Shown: positions 9,830 to 21,091 of the stretch, piece by piece
Position numbering within the stretch: position 1 is the first letter of the stretch
Layout of the letters: each line of letters opens with the position of its first letter
Origin: Costus lasius
Lineage: Eukaryota; Streptophyta; Magnoliopsida; Zingiberales; Costaceae
DNA: 64,000 nucleotides
Reading direction: 5' to 3'
Assembly: GCA_027563935.2 (NCBI GenBank)
Contig: JANVAS020000203.1
Span: 4,650,001-4,714,000, forward strand
Translations under genes and position numbers: made by a program
The notes under the pieces: model-generated
Seen by the model: the letters and a program-made list of their open reading frames with translations, nothing else
The model's database searches: none
What the model was told of the DNA's origin: nothing

Positions 9830-10389
9830 TTGCAGTCAAGAACATTTTAAAATATCTGCGGAGGACCAAAGATATGTTCTTGATATATGGTGGTCAGGAA
9901 GAACTCAGTATTGAAGGATATACTGACGCTTCGTTCCAGTCAGACCAGGATGATTTCCGATCGCAATCAGGCTATGTTTTTAGCTTGAATGGAGGAGCAG
10001 TGGTGTGGAAGAGTTTCAAACAGTCAACTGTTGCTGATTCCACAACAGAAGCCGAGTATGTTGCAGTCTCGGAAGCATCCAAGGAGGCAGTGTGGATTCG
10101 TAAGTTCGTGAGAGAACTTGGTGTTGTTCCTTCGAGTGCAGATCCTTTGGTTATCTTCTGTGATAACACTGGAGCAATCGCACAAGCAAAGGAACCACGG
10201 TCGCACCAGAAGTCCAAGCACATACAGAGACGGTTTCATTTGATCAGGGAGATCATAGATCGTGGCGAGATCAAAATCTGCAAGGTTCATACAGATGACA
10301 ATCTGGCAGACCCGCTTACCAAGCCTCTGGCGCAGCAGAAGCATGAGAAGCACTGTAATAATATGGGTTTGAGATTTCTCAACCATTAG
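9790..10389 (+). CDS. Gag-Pol of element A, 3' part (end of RT and RNase H) after frameshift
   Basis: Same polyprotein in the frame after the single-base deletion. An ATG at 9754 opens this frame, but the homologous part begins near 9790. It holds the end of reverse transcriptase and copia RNase H: YTDASFQSD, the STTEAEY motif, CDNTGAIAQAKEPRSHQKSK and a DDNLADPLTK tail. It ends in LRFLNH and TAG, 3 bp before the polypurine tract, so there is no room for an env-like gene. It is not expected to be translated by itself; it matches B and I closely. Confidence 0.85.
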   Translation, partial: ASRFQGNPGQAHLIAVKNILKYLRRTKDMFLIYGGQEELSIEGYTDASFQSDQDDFRSQSGYVFSLNGGAVVWKSFKQSTVADSTTEAEYVAVSEASKEAVWIRKFVRELGVVPSSADPLVIFCDNTGAIAQAKEPRSHQKSKHIQRRFHLIREIIDRGEIKICKVHTDDNLADPLTKPLAQQKHEKHCNNMGLRFLNH

Positions 10390-10392
10390 ATT

Positions 10393-10409
10393 AAGTGCAA
10401 GTGGGAGAT
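10393..10409 (+). other. polypurine tract of A
   Basis: AAGTGCAAGTGGGAGAT directly before the 3' LTR; identical in B, C, D and I. Confidence 0.9.
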
Positions 10410-12080
10410 TGTTGGGGTATGCCCTTAAGCCTAATGTTTGAGGCCTTGGGAATGTATCAGTATCATGTAATAAACTGTTATGTTTATAAAGGCATGGTTA
10501 TTATTCAGTTAGCTACATTGTCTGCTGCAATACATGTTCTTCTGAATAATGTCTCAAAGCTGTTCAGCTAGGCTGACAGGCTATAATGTCCTTAGTTGAT
10601 GTATCTTGGTGAACATGAGACAGCCTTGATATGGTTAAGACTAATATGTGTTCTAGTCTTATAGGATGCTTCGAGCATGGAATAAGATGTAGACTCATGG
10701 GTACATTGGATGTACTGGACAGACCCTACTAGGATGTTCAATTGTTTGTCGCAATGTGAATAATCTTTGAATATGACAAGTGGCACATTTCCTCTGACTT
10801 GAGATCACTTGTGTTTTCTAAATGATGATTGTCATTGTTTTGAGGTAGTTCAATATCATTTGAAACACAATGGTTATAGACTATCTTGGATAATGAGCTT
10901 GAGTCATGTTAGGGCACTAGTGATAGACATAGGATTGCCGTCTCCTTGTTTAAGGAGTGTGATGTTCTAAAGGGGCCCCCTGGATGAGATGATTGAGAAA
11001 AGTGTATGGCCATACCCAGGTGACTGTGTTCATCTGATCTAATCATGCTCATCATATTGGAGCTACAAGCTTGACACGCTTGTCCAATAAGAACATCCAG
11101 TGGCAAAGGAAACATGTATGCCTAGTGATGTGGATTCACACTTGTGCTGTGTTTTGGGTGTAGTCTTGGAAGACTCTTTCCTTTATATCGGGAGACAGTG
11201 ATGTGTTGCTAGATACCCCTCACTGATCGTGATAACGTGAGTTATCGTTACCGACATTTAAAGGAAACCCTCAGGGTCGCACAATTTGATGATATGGCTT
11301 ACTTAAGTCAGATCGAGTGGACTGAATTGTTCGGGTTCAGTTTAAAGGGATTTAATCTCTGATTGTGAGTGAGATCTGGTCTGATCATGTTTGATTGATT
11401 AGGGCTTGAGATCGGTAAGCTTCGATTGAGAGATTGGATGCTAGATCGATGAGATCAGGAGCATCAGGAGATCAACGGTCAGATCTGGAGCCTTAGGGTT
11501 TAATTTGATCTAGACCATATCACTTGGCTTAATTGGTCTCTGGACCAAACCAATTTGAACCGGCTCGTTAAATGAGCGCATGGTTCAAGGGGAGAGGAGT
11601 TAGCGACTTGTTCACTTGGCGTGAACGTTTGAGGGTGTGTGGGTTTCTATTTTTAGAAACCATGATCTCGACATGGACACCTCTCATGTTCGAATAGGAA
11701 AAACGCTATTCTCGCCTCTCGCCCATATTCCTCTTGACGCCTCTCGTGTGTGGGACGCCTTGAAGGTAGAGGAGGATTCGGCCAAGAGAAGGACACATCT
11801 CATCTTCCCTTTCACTCGACAAGGACCTCTTGGAACCTTGCTAGCACAAGGAGCACCAAGGGAGGAAGCAACATCATCTTGTGTGTGACGATTTGGAGGA
11901 GAGCTATCTTGTTCTCTTGCTTCCAAGGCGCCTTCCATTATATGGCTTCGGTATGAGTTCTTTTCATGCTTTAAAGTTGATCATAATACATGTTATGCGA
12001 TTTTGAAAGCCCTAGATTCCGCTAGAATTTTATTGCGCCTCCTATTAGGGTTTTCGCCCCCCTTGTCTAGGGGACCTTCA
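10410..12080 (+). repeat. 3' LTR of element A
   Basis: 1,671 bp, same length as the 5' LTR with two substitutions by eye. Ends GGGGACCTTCA, followed by target duplicate AATGT. Confidence 0.96.
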
Positions 12081-12242
12081 AATGTTTCTCTCTGATTATC
12101 TGATTTCGTGTGTTTTCCATCATTGCTTTGCTATTATTCGGTTGCTTAGCTAGAAGAATACAACTACTTGGTACTTAACAATAAGGTCTCTGTGGTTCGA
12201 TATCTTTCTTTATTACTTCGAGTATCCATGCACTTGCGGACA
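12081..12242 (+). repeat. LTR of element N, right part
   Basis: Resumes after A with AATGT and matches the last about 150 bp of the LTR copies, including GTGGTTCGATATC and a CACTTGCGGAC end. The expected final TACAACA is missing and unrelated sequence follows. Confidence 0.7.
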
Positions 12243-12357
12243 CCTACCATGATGCGATGCAATGCGAAAAAGGAAAGTAGGATCCTACGAAGAAAACCCA
12301 TACCTTAGAGGTTTCCTTCGGACCCTAGTGGATGTCCTCGGAGCTGGTCTTGGCCCC
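12243..12357 (+). repeat. 115-bp direct repeat, left copy
   Basis: Begins CCTACCATGATG and ends GGTCTTGGCCCC. The right copy is at 16043-16157 with about eight differences by eye. The pair flanks the two facing Ty3-type LTRs. Related sequence also occurs near 37950 inside solo LTR L. Confidence 0.75.
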
Positions 12358-14126
12358 TGATGACTCTAAATTTCATAGTGTTTTTCGTACTGATTAACTA
12401 GTCTTTTGATTCATAATCTTGCTCTTTTTATACCCTATTTGCCAAATACTTGGCAATCTACACCTTTCTTGGTTTTTGATAAATTTCAGGTAAAAAGGGA
12501 ATTATTATCATGGGTTTTCTAGCAATTTAGATGTGTGGATGAGTTCAAATCACCAAGAGGAGACTACACATCAAATTCCAAGTCAAAACAAGTTTTCTGT
12601 CGAAGTTACGGCAATGCCGTAATGAATTTTACGACCATAATGACGAATTAAGGCACTGTCGTAACATTTTTCACGGTGGCTTGATTCTGGAAGTTTTTGG
12701 TAAATTACGGCACTACCATAATTTTCATTATGGTGCCGTAATTTCAGTCCAATTCTTTACCGAGAGTTCAGAGATTTCAGAGGCAGTTACGGCACTACCA
12801 TAAAATCCATCACGGTGCCATAATTTGTGCCCAGCTTCTCGATTTTTTCACCTAAAACTTAAAAAGATGATTTCTTGGTCTCTAGGGCACCAATTGAAGA
12901 TATATAAGAAACAGCGTGATTAGTAGGAAGGGGAGAACGAGGAGAGAGTGAGAAGAATAATTTTTATCAGAGATTCACAGAGAATTTTAGAGAATTGCCG
13001 CCGCCCTATGTTTCGTTGATTCTCAGCCCACATACCACCTCCGGCCACGAAATTTGAAAGGAAGCTTCGCCTGGTGAGGGAAAAGAAACCCCATAAGTTT
13101 CAGATCGAAAGGAGCCTGATCGAGGGAGGAATCAACGAAATAGTGGGTGATGCCACTGTTCATCGCGTTTCCAACCTAATACGGTGCTGTAATTTTGATT
13201 ACAGCACTGTGTTCTGTAATTTCTTCCCTTTTCGATTCTGATCATCTGAACTATGGTTTATTATAATCTTTTAACCATGCTAGCTTAATTTTCTTATGGG
13301 ACATGGGGGTGTAATTCCCTTAATTTCTTAATGAGTGGACATTGATTATTTTTGTCATCACAATTTTGTTATGATAATTCTGCTTATGTGATGACTTTCC
13401 TTTAATTGTCCTTAGTTTTATAAATATCAGCATGTTTTAGAGTTTTGCAAAATAGACTGAGAGGTTGATTGTGAAATTTGGAACCCTAAAAATCATTGAG
13501 TTTGGAACTTATTGTAAGAGATTAGGTTTGTTCTTTGAATTCTAATTTCTGGTGATTTTATTGCCATGTTGATTTTCTGATTCTTTGGATTGAGTTAATG
13601 TGTTAGGTTTGATTTGAAATTGTAATAGATTAAATTTCTGATCGCTAGAGAACCTTAAGTAGAACTTGTGATGAGTTTCAGGATGCACGAGAGTGATCCT
13701 TGAGTTTCCACATGAGATGTTTGACTTATAATTCGGATACACGAGAGTGATCCTTGATTTCTTTGTTCAATGATTTACTTATTTTCAGCATTGGATAGAT
13801 CTTGCACGAGAGTGAGGATTGGTCCTTTGTATGATTGTCTGCGCGAGAGCGAGATGATCCTTTCATGAGGTAAATTAAATCTTTATCAAAATACTATTTG
13901 ACTAATAGTTTTTATTTCCTTCTAGTCATTAGAACTAAGGTGGATGAAACCTTAGTCCCAATTTCCTTCTCTGATAATTTTCCGTGCATTTTTCAATCGT
14001 TAGTTTCGTCATATACGGATTGCCTAGCTAATGAAAAATCAATTAATCGGTACTTGGCAAACAAGGTCGTTGTGGTTCGATATCTTTTTATTACTTCGAG
14101 TATCCGTGCACTTGCAGACTACAACA
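12358..14126 (+). repeat. Ty3-type LTR copy 2 (family of N)
   Basis: Starts TGATGACTCT, ends CTACAACA, about 1.77 kb. It aligns along its length with 1504-3001/12086-12242. It contains three units of paired TTACGGCACTACC/CCGTAATTT motifs (12600-12830) and four CACGAGAGTG-type mini-hairpins (13685-13850). No pre-LTR motif lies upstream, so it is either a 5' LTR or a solo LTR; the sequence after it is an inverted copy of its own end. Confidence 0.75.
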
Positions 14127-14197
14127 AGTTTTTGAAAACTTGTTGTAGTCTGCAAGTGCACGGATACTTCGAAGTAATAAAAAGATATCGAACCACA
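14071..14197. repeat. palindrome at facing LTR ends
   Basis: The end of LTR copy 2 (14071-14128) is repeated inverted at 14139-14197 with a single-base length difference, leaving a spacer of about 10 bp. The right arm is an LTR end in minus orientation. Confidence 0.9.
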
Positions 14198-16013
14198 AGC
14201 AAATATAAAATTTCCAGATATCACAGTTCTGTCACAACTATGAAGATCCAAAACCTGCAAAAATAAAACAAATTAAATCTAAGCAAATAAAACTTAGTCT
14301 ACCAATACTAACAACTATTTTGATATTAACAAAACTAAGGTCCCCGGCAATGGTGCCAAAAACTTGTTGTAGTCCGCAAGTGCACAGATACTTCGAAGTA
14401 ATAAAAAGATATCAAACCACAGAGACCTACGTGTTAAGTATCAAATAGTTGTTTTCTCAATAGCTAAGCAAATCGAATATGATGAAGCACAAACGGAAAG
14501 TAAACTAAATATCTGAGAGAGAAACTAGGACTAGGGTTTCATTCACCTTAATTTCCATAACTAGATATAAATAAGTGTTTGTCAATCTAATCTTATTATG
14601 ATAAAGATATAATTTGCTTCATAAAGAAATCGTGTCGCTCTCGCATAGACAATCATACAAAGAACCAACCCTCACTCTCGTACAAGATTTATTCAATGCT
14701 GAAGATAAGTAAACTATTAACAAAGAACTCAAGGATCACTCTCGTGCATCCGAATCTCAACACAGGTTCTACTTACGGTTCTCCAACGATCCAGTACTCA
14801 ATCTCCTTTAATATCTTCATGTTTATCACAATAACTCATTCCTAGATTTAGATTATCAACATGGCAATTATTCTTCTAAAATCAAGAAATAAGAACTAAC
14901 CTAATTTCTTACGGTGAGTTCCTAATATATAATTTTAGGGTTCCAAGTTCTCAAGCAAATCACCTCTCGGTCCATATCGCGAAAACTTTAAAACATGCTA
15001 ATAATATAAATCTTCTGAGAATTAAAGACAATCATCACATAAGTAAAATTATCATATCAAAATTATACTAACGAAGTAAAAGTTATATAGTCATAAGAAT
15101 TCAAGAGGATTACACCCCATGTACCAAAATATATCTAAGCTAGCATGGAAGTGGAATTACAATAAATCATAGTTTATAATGATCAGAAATCAAATAGAAA
15201 GGGTATAAGTTACAAAACAAGGCTGTAATGAAAATTACAGCCCGTAATTTTGTGAGTGAATAGTCTCGACGCCCGCTCTTTTGTTGATTCCTCCTCGGAT
15301 TGATCTCTTTTCACTCTGAAACTTCAGGGATATCCTCTCCTCCTCTAGGAGAAGCTTCCTTGTGAAAATCGTGGCCTGAGGTGGCCTCTACGCCTCTCAG
15401 CACGAGGCCAAACCCTAAGGATGCCTCCCTTGATTTATCTCTGGATAGTGGATAAAATTGGGGCTTTCAGTCCTTTTCTCTTCTCCTCTTTGAGACGATT
15501 CTGTAACTTCTTTCGGATCTCAATTTGGTGCCCTAAATCTCAAGATATCGTCTTTTTAAATTTCAGGCGAAAAAAATAAAAAACTAGGCCGAAAATTACG
15601 GTACCATGAAAAATATTACGGTAGTGCTGTAATTTTCCAAAACGTTTCTGGTCAAAAATTGCTCAAAATTATAGTACCATAATATTTATTACGGCACTGC
15701 CGTAATTTCTTTCAGTGCTTTCTCGGGCAGAAATTACAGTACCATAATTTTTATCAGGGCACTACCATAATTTTGCAAACTTGCTCCGAGTCGCATTAAA
15801 TTTGGCAGGTGACTTCGTTTCGATATCTAGAATCCATTGGTGCACTTAGATATTTCAAAATCCATCAAAATATGGCATTTTTTACCTAAAAATCATCAAA
15901 AACAAGAAGTGGTGTAGATTCCGCAATATTTGGCAAATAAGGCTTAAAAACAAGCAAAAGGGCATAAATATGACATAAAAGACCAATGAAATGACAGAAA
16001 AAGAGCAATGTAA
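14198..16013 (-). mobile_element. Ty3-type element fragment on minus strand: LTR copy 3, primer site, short leader
   Basis: On the minus strand: LTR (16013 to 14365), primer site (14358-14341), then about 140 bp of leader (14340-14198) that runs into a second minus-oriented LTR end at 14197. The LTR lacks its first 40 bp or so: homology to copy 1 stops near 16000 and sequence related to solo LTR L begins near 16010. No coding sequence remains. Confidence 0.7.
14341..14358 (-). other. primer-binding site, tRNA-Asp-like (degenerate)
   Basis: Minus strand reads TGGCACCATTGCCGGGGA, two transitions away from the complement of the plant tRNA-Asp end used by Athila/Tat-like Ty3 elements. It lies 6 nt after the LTR. 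Confidence 0.7.
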
Positions 16014-16042
16014 CTACATATTAGACTGGGGGTGGATCTAAC

Positions 16043-16157
16043 CTACCATGATGGGATGCAATGCGAAAAAGGAAAGTAGGATCCTAGGAAGAAAACCCAT
16101 ACCTAAGAGGTTTCCTTTAGACCCTATTGGACCTCCTCGGAGCTGGTCTTGGCCCCC
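16043..16157 (+). repeat. 115-bp direct repeat, right copy
   Basis: Partner of 12243-12357. Just upstream, 16014-16042 (GGGTGGATCTAACC) resembles sequence near 37945 in solo LTR L. Confidence 0.75.
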
Positions 16158-18680
16158 CGTCGAAGGCCTTGGTCAAACCCTTCAAGGGGCACTTCTAGGG
16201 TTTCCATAGGGGTGCTTCTAGGGTTTGAGAGCTATACCTTGACTTGGAGGACCTTGGAGCCATGCATGGACAAGAATTTTAGTGGCGGATAGGTTACGTC
16301 TTGTTGGGGCTTGTCACCTAGGTCAAGCATTCAACATCCTTGGCATGTGTTGGTTCAATGTGTTGATCAGGCTATGACCACATCACTTGTTTACTGCTTT
16401 TCTTATATGCTAAAGCATGCCTGGATGTGTTTTATCATATTGTTATCACTATAGGATTGCATGCCTGTAATGTTAGACAAAAGATAAAACTAAGAGAATG
16501 AAACCTTAAAAACCCTCATATAAAATATCAAGTCTGACATAGCCTTCTATCTCGTAGCCCTCATCAAGTTATCGATGAAGGGTGTTGTGCTCTATTTTCC
16601 ACCCTCATGGGACACACCCACTTATCTTTATAAGGTGCGAGGTGACAATGGTTTCCCCAGCCCAGTTTTAACCTGGACGTGCCTTCGCAAGGAAACTCGT
16701 TGGCCTTGGGCATAATGGTTAGGATAAGACATGACTAGTGTTTCATATGTGGTAGCCACATGATAGAATTCTAGCGGCATCGTTGAGAGGCTAGAATTTC
16801 TTGCTGTATCCAGCCCTCGCTGGACCTGAAATGCCTAGACTATATCAATAAGAGGAATTGCCAAGTGCAATCGGCCGGCATGCCTTCCTTAAGAAACATG
16901 AGTCACTTTGTGCATCTCATCACACCCTCATGGGAAATAAGGATCCTATCTCACTAGGAAATCTCATATTTCCTAATTGACTTTGTGAGTTATCAATTTG
17001 ATTAAAATAGTGGGAGTCATGATCATTTAAAACAAGTCCAGATAAAATGATTCGAAGTAGTACTAATCTGCTTTTCTTGATTGTTGTAGATAAAATGGCA
17101 ACGTTGAATAGCAGATGGTCATTGCTATGTATCCTGGAAGGGAACAAGTTGGTTGAAACCAACTTATTGGACTGGTATCTCAACTTGATGACTGTCCTCA
17201 GGCATGAGAAGAATTTAAATGTCCTTGAGCAGCCAATTCCTAGATCCCTTCCAGGCTTAGCCTCAGCGGCCAAGATTGATGTTTTTCATAAGCATCAAAA
17301 GATGCATTTGAGGTTATTAATCTGATGCTAACCAACATACCACCTGAATTGCGAAGACGATATGAGGAGAAAAGTGCTTTTGAGATTATTAGTGATCTAA
17401 AGCAGCTTTTCAATGAAACGGTTAGTATTCATACATCTAATGCAATCCATCAATGCGATAGTAAGCCACAGGGTTTAACTAAAGCATTGGAAATAAAGTT
17501 GGAAAGGATAAGACTTAATACAACTTCAGAATGAGGTGAAGAGAAGTAGGGCTTCATCTTCTTGCTCAGGTATTTATGTTACCAAGTCAACCTTTCTACT
17601 TCCATGCCATGGGTATTGGATACTACATGCAAAGCTCATATTTGTATAAATATGTAGGGGCTCAAGAAAAGTATATCGGTGCGGCCTGGAGAGATTGACC
17701 TACGAGTAGAAAATGGGGCACAGGTTGCTGCTATTGCTGCAGAAATATTGAGGCTCTCCTTATCTTTTGGACTTCAGTTAGAGTTAGATAATTGCTATTA
17801 TGTACCTTCTCTTACCAAAAATAATCTATCCATTCCTTGTTTAGCAAGGAAAGGTTCTAAGTTTGAAATAAAAGAGAATTCTTATTCTTTTTCATTTGCA
17901 AATGTGTTTTATGGGAATGGTACTTTATGCAATGGCTTATATGTCTTGGACATGGATAACTCTACATGTAACATAAATCATAAGGGGATCAAACTGAGTG
18001 GTTCAGTTGGTGCATACCTTTGGCATTGTCGATTAACCCATATAAACAAGAATCACATTCAATAACTCTATGCAAATGGATTATTAGATTCATCCTCCTT
18101 GGAAGAGTTTGAAACTTGTGAGCCTTGTTTATTAGGAAAATGAAAAAGGCACCCTTCACCAAGACAGGTGAGAGGGCAAGAGGTTTATTGGATCTCACAT
18201 ATAGCGATGTGTGTAGGCCATTTAGTAAACAAGCTAGAGGAGGGTACAACTACTTCATCACATTTATTGATGACTCAGTAGATATGGTTATGTCTATTTG
18301 ATGAGACATAAGTCTGAATCCTTTGAGAAATTTGAGGAGTTCAGACATGAAGTAGAGAACTAGCTTGGTCGATCTATTAAGACTCTTTGATCAGATCATG
18401 GTGGAGAGTACTTGAGCAGTGAGTTCTTTGAATATCTAAGGGGATGTGGAATCATGTCCCAAATCACTCCTCCTAGAACACCTCAATGGAATGGTGTCTC
18501 TGAAGGGAGGAATAGATCCTTGTTTGACTTGGTTCGATTCATGATGAGTCATGCAACTCTACCACCCTCGTTCTAGGACATGCACTTGAGACAGCTTCTC
18601 TCATACTGAATAATGTTCCATCTAAGAGTGTCTCTAAATTCCATACAAGGTATGGAGTGGGAGATGCCCGAACCTATCTT
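16158..18680 (+). mobile_element. family-2 copia remnant G, truncated both sides
   Basis: Leader and first half of a copia element of the same family as D. The leader (16158-17094) aligns with D 48550-49541, including a hairpin TCCAGC-CCTC-GCTGGA (16809-16824) and an acceptor TTGTTGTAG before the start. No LTR is attached on the left. On the right it stops in integrase and joins an inverted family-2 copy (F). Confidence 0.8.
17095..18680 (+). pseudogene. decayed Gag-Pol of G
   Basis: Starts ATG-GCA-ACG like D's gag and contains recognisable Gag N-terminus, protease region, GAG-pre-integrase and the start of integrase (WNGVSE-type region near 18490). It is broken by a frameshift near 17300, a gag deletion, and further stops and frameshifts (for example at 18065, 18140 and 18280). 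No zinc knuckle is left. Best open stretches are 17095-17325 and 17679-18065. It ends at the inverted junction with F, before reverse transcriptase. Not functional. Confidence 0.8.
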
Positions 18681-18862
18681 TTCTTAGCCGCTGAAGGCGA
18701 GCATGGAAGTGGGTCAGGAATAGGCTGCCTAAGGACATGGAGCTTCTTTTCAAGCTTGAGAACGATTCTCAAGTTTATATACCAATCCATCAAGTTGGAT
18801 CCAACCAACTTGTCCTTCTCTAGAAGGCATCGCAGTGACAGTCTGCTATTGTTCGTAGTCAT
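18674..18862 (-). pseudogene. gag N-terminal fragment of F
   Basis: 62 residues starting MTTNNSRLSL and continuing with a KLVGSNLMDWY motif, closely similar to the Gag start of D. The frame runs a few bases past the F/G junction and stops. It is a fragment only, preceded on the minus strand by an acceptor-like TTGGTTATTATAG. Confidence 0.8.
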
Positions 18863-19833
18863 TATTCTATAATAACCAAGAAAAGCAGATTAGTACTACT
18901 TCAAATCATTTAAACTGGACTTGTTTTAAATTATCATGGATCCCACTATTTTAATCGAATTGAGACAACCCACAAAGTCAATCGGGAAGATAAAGACTTC
19001 CTAGTGAGATGGGATCCTTATTTCACATGAGGCTTCGCGTCCCACGAGGGTGGAATCAGATGCACAAAGTAACTCATGCTTCCTAAGGTGGGCACGCCGG
19101 CTGATTGCTCCGAGCAATTCTCCTTATTGAAACACTCTAGGCATTTCTTGTCCGGCGAGGGCTGGATACAACATGAAACCCTAACCTTTCAACGATTCCT
19201 CTAGACTTTCATCATGTGCCCAGCACATATGAACTTCTAGTCAAGTCCATACCTAACCGTTATGCCTAGGGCCAACGAGTTTCCTTGCAAAGGCGCGCCC
19301 GATTAAAACAGACTGGGGAAACCATTGCCACCACGCACTTTCTAAAGATAAGTGGGTGTGTCCCACGAGGGTGGGAAACAGTTCACAACACCACTGATCG
19401 ATAGCTTAGTGAGGGCTACGCGTTAGAAGGCTACTAGACTTGATATTTTGAATGAGGGTTTTTGAGGTCTCAATTAGTTTTATCTTATGTCTAGCATTAC
19501 AGGCATGCATTCCTATAGTGATAACATAACGATAAAATAATATAGGCATGCTTTAGCAGATTAGATAAGCAGTAAAAGAATGATGTGATCATGACCTATT
19601 CAAGGCATTGAACCAACCCATGCCAAGAAGGAGATTCAACTCTTGACCTAAGACTCAAGCCCCAAGAACTAGACCTAACCTAGCCGACCTCTATTTTGAA
19701 CTTCAAGGTTGGCTCCAAGGTCCTCCAAGGGTTAATCGCCATCTTGCAAGGTCCAACATAGCTAGCTCACAAGCCCTAAGGCTCGGCCATGCTATGCTTG
19801 TGCCACCAAGCAAGCTTGCACCATCTTGCATGT

Positions 19834-19936
19834 GCCACCAATCCAAGTAGGGTGCTTGCTGCGCCACCATCCAAGATGCGCCACCAATCCAAGTACGGTG
19901 CTTGCTGCGCCACCATCCAAGATGCGCCACCAAGCT
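19834..19936. repeat. 46-bp tandem repeat, about 2.2 copies
   Basis: The unit beginning GCCACCAATCCAAGTA starts at 19834 and 19880, and a partial third copy at 19926. It lies in the leader of F. Confidence 0.9.
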
Positions 19937-20482
19937 CCTTCCCTTAATCTTCATCTTACTTTTACAAAAATAAAGAAAAAGATGGTACGCAGGCCGCACA
20001 AGGATACATCACAGGCATGCAAGGGGGCTTGACTCATGATCACAACATTATGCACAATCAAGGTATTTACACAAGCAATTCTACATGCTCATGAAAAACA
20101 TAAAATCTGAAATTTAATTTTTTCATAAAACCAGTTTCTTTTCCTCATCTTCTTCTCATAAATCTTTTAGTTATTCGCGATTAATTTTCATGATGATTTC
20201 AAAGATCCTCTCAGCTGGTAATTTTGTCAGATCAAGAGACTCGGCCAGTCCGAAGATACAATACCCGTCCTACTTGACAAAACCACATGCGCCTTTGATC
20301 CTTAAATCAAGCAAGAAAAATAACCCAAAAATCCAAAAGAGATTGAAAAGGTGATAGAAACAAAAAACCCTAATTTTTCTACTTTAGAAAAATCGTGCGC
20401 CGTGCATCATACAATTTCAAAAATTAAAATATGGCATGTGAGCATGAAAAGCATGAAAAATATCATTCGAGTTTCGCAAGTC

Positions 20483-20494
20483 GCTCTGATACCA
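20483..20494 (-). other. primer-binding site of F (initiator-Met tRNA)
   Basis: Plus strand GCTCTGATACCA, the complement of TGGTATCAGAGC, 1 nt from the LTR. Confidence 0.9.
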
Positions 20495-21003
20495 CTATTG
20501 GGAAACACCGGGGATATTTTACAATTTTCAGATTTTCATCAACATAAATACATAGCACAGAGGAAGAATATCCCCGAAATAGGCCAGTCCCAAAAAAACC
20601 CAGTGAAGATCGTCAAGCGAGAGAGTCGACATGATGAGATAGAAAATACCTTAAAGCAAGATGAGGCCGATGTCAAGGTAGGCGCCCAAGCGTGCGCCCT
20701 CTGCAGTCTCACACACACGGATGCCTCGAGCCTCTTCTTCCACGCTTGGTGCTAGCCTCAGGAAGAAGATCCAAGCCTTGGGAGAACCCTCCAAGAGACT
20801 TGCGCCACCACCAAAGGGAGATGCGCCAAGAACAAGGAGGAAGAAGGAGATGCCGCCAAGAACAAGTTCACCTTTCGCCAAGGAGAAGGGAAGATGAACA
20901 CTTGCGGTTTGATGGAAAGGATGGAGCCACTCGCCCTCACTTGATCGCCCTCTCAATTGATCACGCCTTCAAGAGAAATTAGTGTGTTGAGAGGGGCGGC
21001 CAA

Positions 21004-21023
21004 GGTCTCTATTTATAGAGACC
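21004..21023 (-). promoter_or_regulatory. TATA hairpin in F LTR
   Basis: GGTCTCTA-TTTA-TAGAGACC on plus; the minus strand reads TATAAATA within perfect 8-bp arms. It sits 508 bp from the LTR end, as in other copies. It is the clearest TATA box in the window. Confidence 0.65.
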
Positions 21024-21091
21024 ATAGGCGGTTTACTTGTGGCCTCAATTCAAACAAATTGGGTGGCTAGGAGAAGAAGTGGGAATTTAAA

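Larger units (their letters stand above)
3002..12080 (+). mobile_element. Ty1/copia retrotransposon A (family 1), complete with LTRs
   Basis: A 9,079-bp element with two 1,671-bp LTRs (TGTTGGGG...CTTCA), initiator-Met primer site, about 1.8 kb leader, one Gag-Pol frame and a polypurine tract. Flanking 5-bp duplications AATGT are at 2997-3001 and 12081-12085. The LTRs differ at only two positions by eye, so insertion is recent. Gag-Pol carries one frameshift near 9790. Lineage within copia (Angela/Tork-like) is inferred. Confidence 0.97.
1..12242 (+). mobile_element. Ty3-type LTR element N, 3' portion, split by copia element A
   Basis: The non-coding 3' internal tail (1-1503) and 3' LTR (1504-3001, then 12081-12242) of a Ty3/gypsy-type element; its coding part lies to the left of the window. 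The motif TTGCTTGAGGACAAGCAA (1467-1484) just before the LTR is of the type found upstream of the 3' LTR in plant Athila/Tat-like elements. Two further copies of the LTR (12358-14126 and 14365-16013) confirm its extent. The right end stops about 8 bp short of the expected terminus and joins unrelated sequence near 12242. Assignment to Ty3 rests on LTR features, not on a protein. Confidence 0.7.

Noticed and set aside
10024..10386. 120-codon antisense ORF over RNase H (also at 55587-55949)
   Set aside because: Shadow of the conserved RNase H coding strand; it appears wherever that domain is intact.
10389..10410. env-like or extra gene after pol
   Set aside because: Only 3 bp separate the pol stop from the polypurine tract in A, B and I, leaving no room.
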